Of a DNA stretch of 64,000 bases, positions 10,215 to 18,595 are shown in pieces. The notes under the pieces are model-generated. The model ran no database searches, was not told the DNA's origin, and saw only the letters and a program-made list of their open reading frames with translations. Position numbers and translations under genes: made by a program. Source of the stretch: Posidoniimonas polymericola (lineage in GTDB: Bacteria; Planctomycetota; Planctomycetia; Pirellulales; Lacipirellulaceae). The stretch lies in assembly GCF_007859935.1 (NCBI RefSeq), contig NZ_SJPO01000002.1:62001-126000 (forward strand), written 5' to 3'. Position 1 is the stretch's first letter; each line of letters begins with the position of its first letter.

Positions 10215-10688
10215 ATGAGCGATTCTCCTGAACAAGACGGTCCCACCGGCCCGATGGCCAGTCCTGCCCGTGGCTGGGCGTTCCCGCTGCTGCTGATGGC
10301 GGTGCTGGGGGCCGTGGTGCTGTGGAACACAATCCGGAGCAGCCCCAACGTCAAGCCTGCCCCCACAAATGGCCCAGTTGAGGGCGAGGTTGTGGTCGAG
10401 TTGAACGTCGAGGGTCAGCCGCCGCTCGAACGGGCAGTTCCCCCGGTTGGCGGCAACGCCCTGTCGGCGCTCCAGGCCGCCGGAGAGGCGTCCGACGCGT
10501 TCCGGCCAGACGTCAGCGGGAGCGGGTCTTCGGCGTTTGTGGAGGCTGTCGGGGGGGTCGGAAATGAGGGCTTCGGGGGACGCAATTGGACGTTCGAGGT
10601 CAACGGCCGGCCGGCCGACCGCAGCGCGGCAATCACTCCAGTCAAAGACGGCGACCGCGTCTTGTGGAAGTTCGCCCCGCCCGAGTAG
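10215..10688 (+). CDS. Membrane-anchored DUF4430 (transcobalamin-like C-terminal) protein
   Basis: The protein has 157 residues. A short N-terminus is followed by one membrane helix at about 21-41 (WAFPLLLMAVLGAVVLW), then an extracytoplasmic domain. The pattern NALSALQAAG ... FVEAVGGVG ... WTFEVNGRPAD ... VKDGDRVLWKF matches DUF4430, the fold that forms the C-terminal domain of intrinsic factor and transcobalamin. The following gene encodes a DUF6580 membrane protein, a family resembling ECF transporter S components. Together they suggest a binding protein and carrier for a small cofactor, possibly cobalamin. The substrate is inference; no biosynthetic genes or riboswitch are adjacent. Confidence 0.82.
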   Translation: MSDSPEQDGPTGPMASPARGWAFPLLLMAVLGAVVLWNTIRSSPNVKPAPTNGPVEGEVVVELNVEGQPPLERAVPPVGGNALSALQAAGEASDAFRPDVSGSGSSAFVEAVGGVGNEGFGGRNWTFEVNGRPADRSAAITPVKDGDRVLWKFAPPE

Positions 10689-10827
10689 GATCTGGGGAGA
10701 CGCCGCGGCCGCTTGAGTGGGCCGGGCCTTGCGAAACGCTCTATTGAGCCTCGCGCCGACACTCGCAGTGGGTGGCCCTGAGTCAGGGACTCATCCACTG
10801 CGCAACTATCTACAGGAGCTTGGGACC

Positions 10828-11376
10828 GTGCGGGAACAGACGATTAGGGATTCGGTCATCTTCATGCTGCTCGTGGCGATTGGCGTGGCGGGCCGCTGGG
10901 GTCAACCCGACTGGTGCATCACCCCGATCGCCGCGACCTCGCTGCTGGCCGGCTACTGGTTCGGCCGGTCGTCGATTGCCGCCCTGGTCCCGCTGAGCAC
11001 GATGCTGATCAGCGACGCCGCGCTCGACGGCTACCAGAACTTCGGCGTGATGCTCGCCGTGTACGCCGCGATGGCCGCCCCGGTGCTGCTGGGCCGCTGG
11101 CTCCGCCGCGGCGAGGGCGCCCGCTGGGCCGCCAAGCTGGCCGCCAGCTCGCTGCTCCCCGCGACGCTGTTCTTCCTCGTCAGCAACCTGGCCGTCTGGG
11201 CCTGGTCGGCGCAGCCCTACTACGAGAAGACGCTCGCCGGCTTGGTGCAGTGCTACGCGATGGCGGCGCCGTTCTACGGCCGGATGCTCGCCGGCGACAT
11301 GGCGTTCACCGCTCTGCTGTTTGGCGCGATGCTGGTCGCCGCTGGCGACACCGCGAAGCAACGCGCGGCGGCCTAA
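10828..11376 (+). CDS. DUF6580 putative transport protein (ECF S-component-like)
   Basis: I chose the GTG at 10828 because AGGAG at 10814-10818 sits 9 nt upstream. An ATG at 10717 would add a poorly structured 37-residue extension. The 182-residue protein has about five hydrophobic segments. The family-typical N-terminal features are visible: CITPIAATSLLAGYWF and the LVPLSTMLISDAAL segment. DUF6580 proteins are predicted integral membrane transporters related in layout to ECF S components. The gene lies about 140 bp behind the DUF4430 gene on the same strand. No ECF ATPase or T component occurs in the window. Confidence 0.8.
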   Translation: MREQTIRDSVIFMLLVAIGVAGRWGQPDWCITPIAATSLLAGYWFGRSSIAALVPLSTMLISDAALDGYQNFGVMLAVYAAMAAPVLLGRWLRRGEGARWAAKLAASSLLPATLFFLVSNLAVWAWSAQPYYEKTLAGLVQCYAMAAPFYGRMLAGDMAFTALLFGAMLVAAGDTAKQRAAA

Positions 11377-11401
11377 CGCCCAACCGCCCAAGGCTCAACC
11401 G

Positions 11402-11446
11402 CCCGTGGCCCAACCACCCGTGGCCCAACCACCCGTGGCCCGGCCG
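11402..11446. repeat. 15-bp tandem repeat
   Basis: Three consecutive copies of CCCGTGGCCCAACCA occur, the last one degenerate. They lie in the 94 bp between the stops of the convergent DUF6580 and pectate-lyase genes. Related CCCAACCG/CTCAACCG units precede them. No open frame or terminator stem is evident. Confidence 0.75.
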
Positions 11447-11470
11447 CTGCCGGACCAGACCTGCTAAGGA

Positions 11471-14056
11471 TTAGCGGCGCCGCCAACCCGCGGCCGCTGC
11501 TGCCAGCACCATCCCAAGCGTTGCGGCTAGCGGCTCGGGCACACTCCTCTCGCTCGAGTTGCCGCTCGCCACAAGCTGCGAGGCGCCGTAGTTGTTGCGC
11601 CACAGGTCGTAGTCGCTCTGCTGGTACTGCGAGCCAAGGCCGGCCCGCCACACGGTGTAGTCGGCCGCGTCGACCACGCCATCGGCGTTGAAGTCGCCCG
11701 CCAGGCCGCCTGCCGAGAGCACCAGCTCGCCCCCCTGCTGCGCCAGGGTGAAGCCGGGCGTGATCGAGTCGAATGCGCCCGCAAAGCCGCTCGCAGTAGC
11801 GATCACCCACGAACCACTCGCCGGGTCGAAGCCGTCGAGCAGCGCGACCGCCAGCTCGCCTCCTAGCGTCAGCGTCCCGCCCACAAAGACCGCGTCCCCT
11901 AGCGTCGGCGACGCCAGGTCGATCGCGAGGACGCCGTCGTTCAAGGTCAGGTCGCCCAGCACCTCGGTCACGCCGATCGACTCGCCGGGCGACAGCGTGC
12001 CGCCGTCGTTGGTCAACGAGAAGCCGACCGTGTCGGCGCTGAGCACCCCGCCGGTGAAGTTGAACACGCCGCCGGCGCCCTTGAGCAGGGTCCCGGTGCG
12101 GAGCGCCCCGCCGGAAAGGTTCAGCGTGGCAGTGGCGGCCGGGTCGTCGCCGATGACCGTTGCGCCGTCGCTGAGGCCGTGCGGCGCGTCCTCGACCTCC
12201 AGCCAGCCCGCGGTGATGTTGAGCGTCGCGTCGCCGCCCGGCAGCGTGCCCAGCAGCAGGTTGCCGGCGTGCTGGCCGACCGCGTCGACCGCCACCGTGC
12301 CGGCGTCGATCACGGCGGTGTCGAACCGTGAGGGCTGCCACGGGTGCACGGCCGCGGCGTCGGGGTTGGCATCCCAGTTGAGGATGTGGGCGAAGCGGCC
12401 GTCGCCGTGGGCGTTGTTGAACACGATCGCGCCCGGCGCCGGCCAGGCGGCGATCTCGTTGAGGTACTCCTCGAGGTTCGTGTAGCCGTCGGAGTCGAAG
12501 TCGTCGGCGTCGTCCCGGGCGTTGGGGTCGAGTCCGTGCTTCAGCTCCCACGCGGTCGGCATGCCGTCGCCAACGCCGTAGCCGATGTCGGCCTCCGTGT
12601 CCCAGCCGGCGGCGCGGCTGGTCTGCGGCGTGTTCTTCAGGGCCCGCCACTCCTGGCCCTCGCTGGGGTCGTTGTCCCAGGGGTCGTCAGCCCAGGCGAC
12701 AATCTGACCGGTTCCGGTGCGGGTCTCGTGGACGATCCGCTCGTCGGGCGTGTCGATGACGTCGTCGCGGTTCCACCAGTTGGCGCCGACGTAGTCGAGC
12801 ACGCGGCTGTAGGCGTCCTCGGCCGATTCGGTAGCGCCGTTGTAGGTCACGACGCCGCCGGACCAGAACGGGGCCAGGCCGCTGAGGGAGATCGCGACGC
12901 TGTCGTCGGCGTCGCCGTCCTTGTTGGTGTCGATGCGGTTGCCGGAGCGGTACAGGCTAGAGCTGCTGAACACGCTGGTCCCGCCCCCTTGGGTGGTGAT
13001 CGCGGTGTTGTTGCCGCCCACCGGGTTGTCGCCGCCGTTGCCCGCCAAGTAGAAGTTGCCAACCAAGTTGGCCCTGGCCGAGCCGCGGATCGCGCCGGCC
13101 GTGCCCATCCAGTTGTAGAACACGTTGTTGCGGAAGTCGTAGTAGCCGGCGCCCCCCTGCATCTGTGGCACGCGGCTCTTGTGGTGCGCGTAGAGGTTGT
13201 GGTGGAAGCTGATCGCGGCGTTGTTGCCGGCCTCCAGCAGCGAGCCGAGCGCGTGCCCGGTGAAGCCGCCCCCCTCGGCGTCCCACTGCGGGTAGTTCTG
13301 GCTCTGTGAGATGTTGCTGTACTGGATCGTGACGTTGCTCGCGACCTCGTTCATGGAGATCGTTTCGTCGGTGGCGTACAGCGTCGTGACGTGGTCGATC
13401 ATCAGGTTCGTGCCAGCGATGTCCATCGCGTCGTAGACGGTGGCGTCCGGGTAGAGGCCGGGGCCGAGCGAAGAGGGCGTCGGCGTCGGGTTGTCGGGGA
13501 ACGCCTCGCCCGGCTTCCACCAGCCGCGTGTGCCGTAGCCCGAGGCGACCGTGATGTTGCGGATGACGTTGTTGTCGCCCTGCGGCTTGAGCCCGCCCCC
13601 CATGAAGATCACGCCGGCGCCCGGCGCGGTCTGCCCGGCCAGCGTGATGTTCGTGCCGCCGATCGACAGCCGCGACTGCGCGTCCCAGCCGTTGCCGTTC
13701 GGATCCCAGCCGGTCTGCGGCAGCCGGCCGAGGTTGAACACGCCGCCGACGTCGAACACGATGGTCCGCGGCACGCCCGCCGGGAAGTTGCTGTTGTTGA
13801 GCCCGTAGCGGAGCGTGCCGAAGTCGAACCGCTGGGAGTCGTCGATCGCGGAGTTGAGCTTCGTGACGTGGTACACAATGCCGCCACGGCCGCCGACCGC
13901 GTACGCCCCGGCCCCGTCGGCGCCGGGGAAGGCAGGCAGCGGTTGGGCCGCCGCAGCGGCCGCCAGCAGGGGTATCGCGGCGGCAGCCAGCAGGAGCGGC
14001 CGGGCGGCGCTGCGGAGGAGCACGAGGGGTGAGCAGGCAGGAGTGAAGGCGGTCAT
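11471..14056 (-). CDS. Secreted pectate-lyase-like protein with dockerin segment and PEP-CTERM signal
   Basis: The protein has 861 residues. A signal peptide (PLLLAAAAIPLLAAAAAAQP) is followed by a parallel beta-helix lyase domain. Recognisable parts are FPGADGAGAYAVGGRGG, SRLSIGGTNITLAGQTAPG, DHVTTLYATDETIS and FHHNLYAHHKSRVPQ. These match secreted polysaccharide lyase family 1-like pectate lyases, which cleave polygalacturonate by beta-elimination. A Ca-binding EF-type stretch (DPNARDDADDFDSDGYTNLEEY) follows at about 500. After an autotransporter-like Gly/Thr-rich region come a dockerin segment (GDFNADGVVDAADYTVWR) and a PEP-CTERM tail (VPEPLAATLGMVLAAAAAGWRRR). Such tails direct exosortase processing at the cell surface. 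No exosortase is in the window. Confidence 0.88.
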   Translation of the reverse strand: MTAFTPACSPLVLLRSAARPLLLAAAAIPLLAAAAAAQPLPAFPGADGAGAYAVGGRGGIVYHVTKLNSAIDDSQRFDFGTLRYGLNNSNFPAGVPRTIVFDVGGVFNLGRLPQTGWDPNGNGWDAQSRLSIGGTNITLAGQTAPGAGVIFMGGGLKPQGDNNVIRNITVASGYGTRGWWKPGEAFPDNPTPTPSSLGPGLYPDATVYDAMDIAGTNLMIDHVTTLYATDETISMNEVASNVTIQYSNISQSQNYPQWDAEGGGFTGHALGSLLEAGNNAAISFHHNLYAHHKSRVPQMQGGAGYYDFRNNVFYNWMGTAGAIRGSARANLVGNFYLAGNGGDNPVGGNNTAITTQGGGTSVFSSSSLYRSGNRIDTNKDGDADDSVAISLSGLAPFWSGGVVTYNGATESAEDAYSRVLDYVGANWWNRDDVIDTPDERIVHETRTGTGQIVAWADDPWDNDPSEGQEWRALKNTPQTSRAAGWDTEADIGYGVGDGMPTAWELKHGLDPNARDDADDFDSDGYTNLEEYLNEIAAWPAPGAIVFNNAHGDGRFAHILNWDANPDAAAVHPWQPSRFDTAVIDAGTVAVDAVGQHAGNLLLGTLPGGDATLNITAGWLEVEDAPHGLSDGATVIGDDPAATATLNLSGGALRTGTLLKGAGGVFNFTGGVLSADTVGFSLTNDGGTLSPGESIGVTEVLGDLTLNDGVLAIDLASPTLGDAVFVGGTLTLGGELAVALLDGFDPASGSWVIATASGFAGAFDSITPGFTLAQQGGELVLSAGGLAGDFNADGVVDAADYTVWRAGLGSQYQQSDYDLWRNNYGASQLVASGNSSERSVPEPLAATLGMVLAAAAAGWRRR

Positions 14057-14419
14057 CGGCAGTCTGGCAAGGAGCGGCTGCGGGGCGGTGGGAACAACCC
14101 ACTGCGAGGGAGCCGTTCATTATCGCGCCGTTCGCCAACGGAGTGGGCTTGGAGTCCCCCTATTTTCAGACGCACGGCCAGTCTGCAAAGAAGGGCGCCT
14201 TCTGCCAGCCGTCTTTGCGGACTCGGGCTCCACCGCCGGCCGCTGCCGCGGATGGACACAGCCGCGACGGAAAATTCCTGTTTTTGTGGCGGGTGTGGAC
14301 GGCGTTTCCGGCCCCTCTATTCGGCCGCTGCGCAACTCTCGTCGGGTGACGAACGCCGCGGCCATCGGGACGCGACCAGCTGGCGCCCCGATCGAGGACC
14401 TCTTCCCGAGCAATCCGCC
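14057..14419. other. Intergenic region, divergent promoters expected
   Basis: This 363-bp gap separates the divergent pectate-lyase and cytochrome genes. I see one short hairpin (AGAAGG/CCTTCT arms at 14189-14203) and no convincing gene. Open frames through it are artefacts of high GC. Confidence 0.5.
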
Positions 14420-15898
14420 ATGCCCTCGGACAAGCAGCCGGCCGCCCGGCGGCGCCGCCGTGCTCCCCTGTTTCTGCTGTTGCTAGCCGCGGTCGCGGGG
14501 TTAGAGTTAATCGCGGGGTTCGATTCCGCCGCCGCAGAACCGAACCAGCCGCGTCAGGCCAGCGGCCGGCGGCCCCAGCTCGCCGCGACGGCGCCGCTGC
14601 AGCAACGCCAACAGGCCCAGCAGCTGCCAACCCAGCTGCAAGCGAATCTGCAAGCCCAGCTGCAATCGCAAGGGCAGCAAACCCAGCAGCAGGCCCAGCA
14701 ACAGCAGACGCAGCAGCAACAACAGGCCGTCCAGTCGCTGCAGCCCGCCGAGGCCAGCCGCACCCGGTCCTTCCGGCCCGCCCGGCGGCCCCGCTTCCCG
14801 CAGCGGGACGCCTACGTCATCCTCGGGTTCAACGACCTCGGCATGCACTGCATGAACGAGGACTTCTCGCAGCTCTGCATCCTGCCGCCGTTCAACACGC
14901 TGCACGCGCAGGTGATCCAGCGCCGCCGCGAGCCCCGCATCATCGACGCGGGCGTCGAGGTGAAGTACCGCATCCCGGGCAACACCACCTCGGTCACCAA
15001 GACCAACTTCTGGGAGCACGATGTCGACCTGTTTGGCGTCGACATGCCGGCCGACGTTGGGCTGACCGGGTCGACGCTCGAGGGCTCGATGACCCCCACC
15101 GGCGACAACGACTGGTCGGTCGTCGGCGTGCCGCTCACGCCGATCACCGACAGCGGGGCCCTGAACGCCTACAAGCTGGCCGAGATCTCGGTCGAGTCGC
15201 AGGGCCAGGTGCTGGCGATCACGCACGCCGTGGCGCCGGTCTCGTGGGAGATCAGCTGCAACCTCTGCCACGAGCCCGGCATGCCCGGCCCGATGGTTGA
15301 CGCCGACATCCTCGCCAAGCACGACGCCAAGCACAACACGCAGCTGCTGGGCGGCCCGTCGGTGCTGTGCGCGTCGTGCCACTTCGACCCGGCGCTCGGC
15401 ACGCCCGGTGTGCCCGGCGTGTCGTCGCTCAGCGAGGCGATGCACGCCTCGCACGCTGGCCGCATGCAGCCGGTGTTCGACATGGGACTGACCAACGAGT
15501 GCTACGCCTGCCACCCCGGCTTCGAGACCAACTGCCAACGCGACGTGCACTTCGCCAAGGGCATCTTCTGCGACAGCTGCCACGGGGACATGGCCGCCGT
15601 CGGCGATCCGACGCGGATCCCGTGGGTCGACGAGCCGACCTGCGGCGGCTGCCACAAGGCGATGCAGCCCGAGTTCCACTACGAGGAGCCCGGCAAGCTG
15701 TTCAAGGAGTCGCGCGGCCACGGCGGAGTGCTGTGCGCGTCGTGCCACGGCAGCCCCCACGCGGTGGGTCCGGCGGTCACCCCGCAGGACAACGTCCAGG
15801 CGATTGCACTGCAGGGCCACGCGGGCCCCCTGAACGAGTGCACCGTCTGCCACACCACGCGGCCGGGATCGAAGTTTGAGCACCACTTTGACGACTAG
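14420..15898 (+). CDS. Secreted seven-haem c-type cytochrome with Gln-rich linker
   Basis: I chose the ATG at 14420 because it begins a basic N-terminus and a hydrophobic export segment (APLFLLLLAAVAGLELIAG). Seven CxxCH haem-binding motifs follow in the C-terminal half: CNLCH, CASCH, CYACH, CDSCH, CGGCH, CASCH and CTVCH. Between the signal and the domains lies a ~50-residue Gln-rich low-complexity linker encoded by CAG/CAA runs. A conserved-looking N-terminal domain starts with VILGFNDLGMHCMNEDF, which I recognise only as a segment found in some multihaem cytochromes. The protein should carry electrons outside the cytoplasmic membrane. No redox partner is adjacent, so its respiratory role is unknown. 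Confidence 0.88.
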   Translation: MPSDKQPAARRRRRAPLFLLLLAAVAGLELIAGFDSAAAEPNQPRQASGRRPQLAATAPLQQRQQAQQLPTQLQANLQAQLQSQGQQTQQQAQQQQTQQQQQAVQSLQPAEASRTRSFRPARRPRFPQRDAYVILGFNDLGMHCMNEDFSQLCILPPFNTLHAQVIQRRREPRIIDAGVEVKYRIPGNTTSVTKTNFWEHDVDLFGVDMPADVGLTGSTLEGSMTPTGDNDWSVVGVPLTPITDSGALNAYKLAEISVESQGQVLAITHAVAPVSWEISCNLCHEPGMPGPMVDADILAKHDAKHNTQLLGGPSVLCASCHFDPALGTPGVPGVSSLSEAMHASHAGRMQPVFDMGLTNECYACHPGFETNCQRDVHFAKGIFCDSCHGDMAAVGDPTRIPWVDEPTCGGCHKAMQPEFHYEEPGKLFKESRGHGGVLCASCHGSPHAVGPAVTPQDNVQAIALQGHAGPLNECTVCHTTRPGSKFEHHFDD

Positions 15899-15991
15899 CG
15901 GCGCCGATCCCGGCTGCTTGGCTGGGTCGAGGTTGCCCAGCCGCTGCTGTTTCGTCGGAATCTCCGAACAACTCCGCGGGATGACTCCACC

Positions 15992-17038
15992 ATGACTGCC
16001 GCCAACTCGCCTGCCGCCACCGCCGGTCGCCGCGTGGTCTGTTTCCTCATGACCGTTGGCGCCGTGCTGAGCGTCTGCGGTGGCAGCGCCGCCGCGTTTG
16101 AGATCCTCGACACGGCCGGGTTCGAGGGCTACAGCCCGGGCCCGGTCGTGGGGCAGTTCGGCGGGCTCAGCACCTGGACCACTGTCGGGGGGGGCGGCGG
16201 CTCGGCCCTGGTCGAGGACGCCGTCGGCATCGGCGGCACACGCGGTCTGCGTGTCGAGCGGGGCGACCGCTCCGACGACTGGTGGGCGGCGCCGTACAGC
16301 GGGTTCAACTTCCCCACCAGCCGGTTCGTGGTGGTCGAGTGGGACATGCGGGTCGAGGACCCGGGCGCGGCGGCCGGCGTCGAGGGTCCGTTTATCGGCG
16401 TCGAGGTGTACGACGACTCGTTCTACCCGCAGCTGCTCGGCTCGCTGGGCGTCGACGCCGCGACACGCGACCTGCTCTACCACGAGCCCGCCACCGGGGC
16501 ATTCGTCGAGACTGGCGTCACGGCCGACGAGCAGTGGCGCCACTACCAGATCCGGCTCGACTACCTGCACGACCAGTTCGCCGTGCTGGCCGACGGCGTG
16601 CTGCTGGCGGACGATCCGATCGCGTTCGTCGACGGCCCCTCCGACACCTTTGGCGACGCCGACCTGGCCGCGTACGCCGCCGCCGCCGACCAGGCCTCGC
16701 AGCGCCAGACCGCTGCCGCCTTCTTCGACAACCTGGCGGTTTGGGAGGGCTCGCCCGGCGACTACAACCTCGACGGCCGCGTCGACGCGGCCGACTACAC
16801 CGAGTGGCGGTCGAGCGTCGGCACGGCCAACCTGTTCGCCGACGGCAACGGCGACGGGGTCGTCAATCAGGGCGACTATGATCTCTGGCGTGCCAGCTAT
16901 GGCGGTTCCTACCACCAGCCGCTGGCCGGCCCGACATCGGCGCCCGAGCCCGCCGCGGCCACGCTCCTGCTGCTCGGCGCGTGCGGGATGGTTCGCCGCG
17001 GCGCCACCCGCCGACCGCGGTCAGAAGCGAGTTGCTAG
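15992..17038 (+). CDS. PEP-CTERM sorted protein with dockerin segment
   Basis: The protein has 348 residues. A signal peptide (RVVCFLMTVGAVLSVCGGSAAA) leads into a ~230-residue beta-rich region with the concanavalin/LamG-like feel of secreted planctomycete proteins (FEGYSPGPVVGQFGGLSTW at the start). The dockerin-like segment is GDYNLDGRVDAADYTEWR plus a second Ca-loop DGNGDGVVNQGDYDLWR. The C-terminus is APEPAAATLLLLGACGMVRRG, a PEP-CTERM variant with Pro-Glu-Pro. The protein should be exported and processed by an exosortase. Its ligand is unknown. It lies 93 bp after the cytochrome gene on the same strand and ends 12 bp from a convergent gene. Confidence 0.8.
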   Translation: MTAANSPAATAGRRVVCFLMTVGAVLSVCGGSAAAFEILDTAGFEGYSPGPVVGQFGGLSTWTTVGGGGGSALVEDAVGIGGTRGLRVERGDRSDDWWAAPYSGFNFPTSRFVVVEWDMRVEDPGAAAGVEGPFIGVEVYDDSFYPQLLGSLGVDAATRDLLYHEPATGAFVETGVTADEQWRHYQIRLDYLHDQFAVLADGVLLADDPIAFVDGPSDTFGDADLAAYAAAADQASQRQTAAAFFDNLAVWEGSPGDYNLDGRVDAADYTEWRSSVGTANLFADGNGDGVVNQGDYDLWRASYGGSYHQPLAGPTSAPEPAAATLLLLGACGMVRRGATRRPRSEASC

Positions 17039-17050
17039 CGCGGGCGGCGC

Positions 17051-18328
17051 TCAGTTGGCGCCGAGCAGGTCCGCGGCGTCTTCTTCGCCCTCTCCGCTCG
17101 CCTGGCAGCCGGCGACGCGGTCGATCTGATCGGCCATCGACCGCACGCTGTCGGTCACGTCCAGATCGATGTTCGAGGTTTTGTTGGCGGTGTCGATGGC
17201 GTTCTGCACCGCGGACTCGATCGTCTTGAGCGACTCGGCGTCCTGGCCCGCCAGCGGCTTGACCGCCGCGAGGCCCTTCTTGAGCTGCTCCAGCTGCGAC
17301 GCCAGCCCGGCCCGCTCGTACACCCAGCCCTTCTCGTCGGCGTGGAACCGGTTGGACTTCTCGAGCGCCGAGCCGAGCCCGCCGCGGCGGCGCTGGACCT
17401 CAACAAACTTCTCGGCCGCTTCACGCTCCGACGCGGCGACCGCGCACGCCAGGTTCTTGACGCCGCCGACCACCTCGTTGGCCACGGCCGGCGGCATGTC
17501 GTCCAGCGTCATCCGCTCCAGCAGCATCGCCGCGGTGCTGCGGGTCGCCAGGTCGACGTCCGGGTCGGTCACCAGCTTGGCGACCGCCTGGGCAAACACG
17601 CCGTCCTTGCCGGCCACGCCCATGTTGGCGATGGCGTTGGCGGCCTGCAGCTTGATCCAGTCCTGCACTTCTCGGCCGGTGCCGGGGCGGAAGTCCTCTT
17701 GGCCGGCCGCCTCGAGCAGCACGATGGCGGTCGCCTTCTGCTCGTTGGCGCCCAGCGCGGCGAAGTACTTGGTGTGGCGTTCGAGCCCGACCAACGCGGC
17801 GACCTCGATGTAGGTCGGCAGCTTCGCGCGGAACTTGACCACCTTGCACAGCATCACGTTGGCCTTGCCCAGCGGCACGACGCTGGGGTCGTTCTTGGTG
17901 GCGTACTTCTCGTCGAGCGAGCCGAGGATCAACGCCGCGTTGTAACGCATCGGCGCGGGGGCCCGGCTAGCGGCGAATACCTTCGACGCCCAATTGTACG
18001 CCTTCTCGGTCAGCTCCTTCTGCACCGTCGGGTGCGCGTCGTAGATGTAGCGGTTGAGCAAGTCGTCCCGCATGCCCGCCAGCTCGCCGAGCGACTCGGG
18101 GTCGGTCTGCTGCATGGTCGGGAAGTAGTAGCGGTCGAAGTACTGCTCGAACAGCTCGCGGTCGGCGCCGCTGACCGGCGACTTGATCATCCGCTGCACG
18201 GCGGTGCGCTTGAGGGCGAGCTGCCGCAGATTGATCTCGTCTTCCTGCGCGGCGGCCAGGCCGGGGGCGGCGAGCACCCACGCCACAGTCAGGCAAAACA
18301 GAGAACGCAGGCAGCTGAGGAAATGCAC
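17051..18328 (-). CDS. Secreted alpha-helical (HEAT-like) protein of unknown function
   Basis: The protein has 425 residues with a signal peptide (LFCLTVAWVLAAPGLAAAQ). The remainder is almost entirely predicted helix, with HEAT-like stretches (APAPMRYNAALILGSLDEKY, IKLQAANAIANMGVAG, LATRSTAAMLLERM). The C-terminal quarter is coiled-coil prone and ends in an acidic tail. No enzymatic motif is visible. It is the second secreted helical-repeat protein in this window and differs in sequence from the one at 4082-5758. It is convergent with the PEP-CTERM gene 12 bp away. Confidence 0.75.
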   Translation of the reverse strand: MHFLSCLRSLFCLTVAWVLAAPGLAAAQEDEINLRQLALKRTAVQRMIKSPVSGADRELFEQYFDRYYFPTMQQTDPESLGELAGMRDDLLNRYIYDAHPTVQKELTEKAYNWASKVFAASRAPAPMRYNAALILGSLDEKYATKNDPSVVPLGKANVMLCKVVKFRAKLPTYIEVAALVGLERHTKYFAALGANEQKATAIVLLEAAGQEDFRPGTGREVQDWIKLQAANAIANMGVAGKDGVFAQAVAKLVTDPDVDLATRSTAAMLLERMTLDDMPPAVANEVVGGVKNLACAVAASEREAAEKFVEVQRRRGGLGSALEKSNRFHADEKGWVYERAGLASQLEQLKKGLAAVKPLAGQDAESLKTIESAVQNAIDTANKTSNIDLDVTDSVRSMADQIDRVAGCQASGEGEEDAADLLGAN

Positions 18329-18595
18329 GGTCGAGCTCCGCGAGGAGTTGGGGGTTGTTCCAGGGGACGCGGCCGCGATTCGGGGCGGCCAGGCGTCGGG
18401 CGTTTGGCGTCGGCAACGGGGAGGCCACGCAAGGGTTCGTCACCCCCGCGGAGGAGTATTGCGGCCCCGCTCCGGTTCCGGCGGGCGTGCTTTGTGGGCG
18501 CAAGTAACCTCCACACTAGCAAGGGGTTGCGAAAAATGTCAAGCTTCCAATAGCAGACCTGCACGATTCTTCCCTACAACCCGGACAGAACCACC

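Noticed and set aside
10717-10827. N-terminal extension of the DUF6580 protein from an upstream ATG
   Set aside because: The extension is not hydrophobic or family-like, whereas AGGAG precedes the GTG at 10828 at good spacing.
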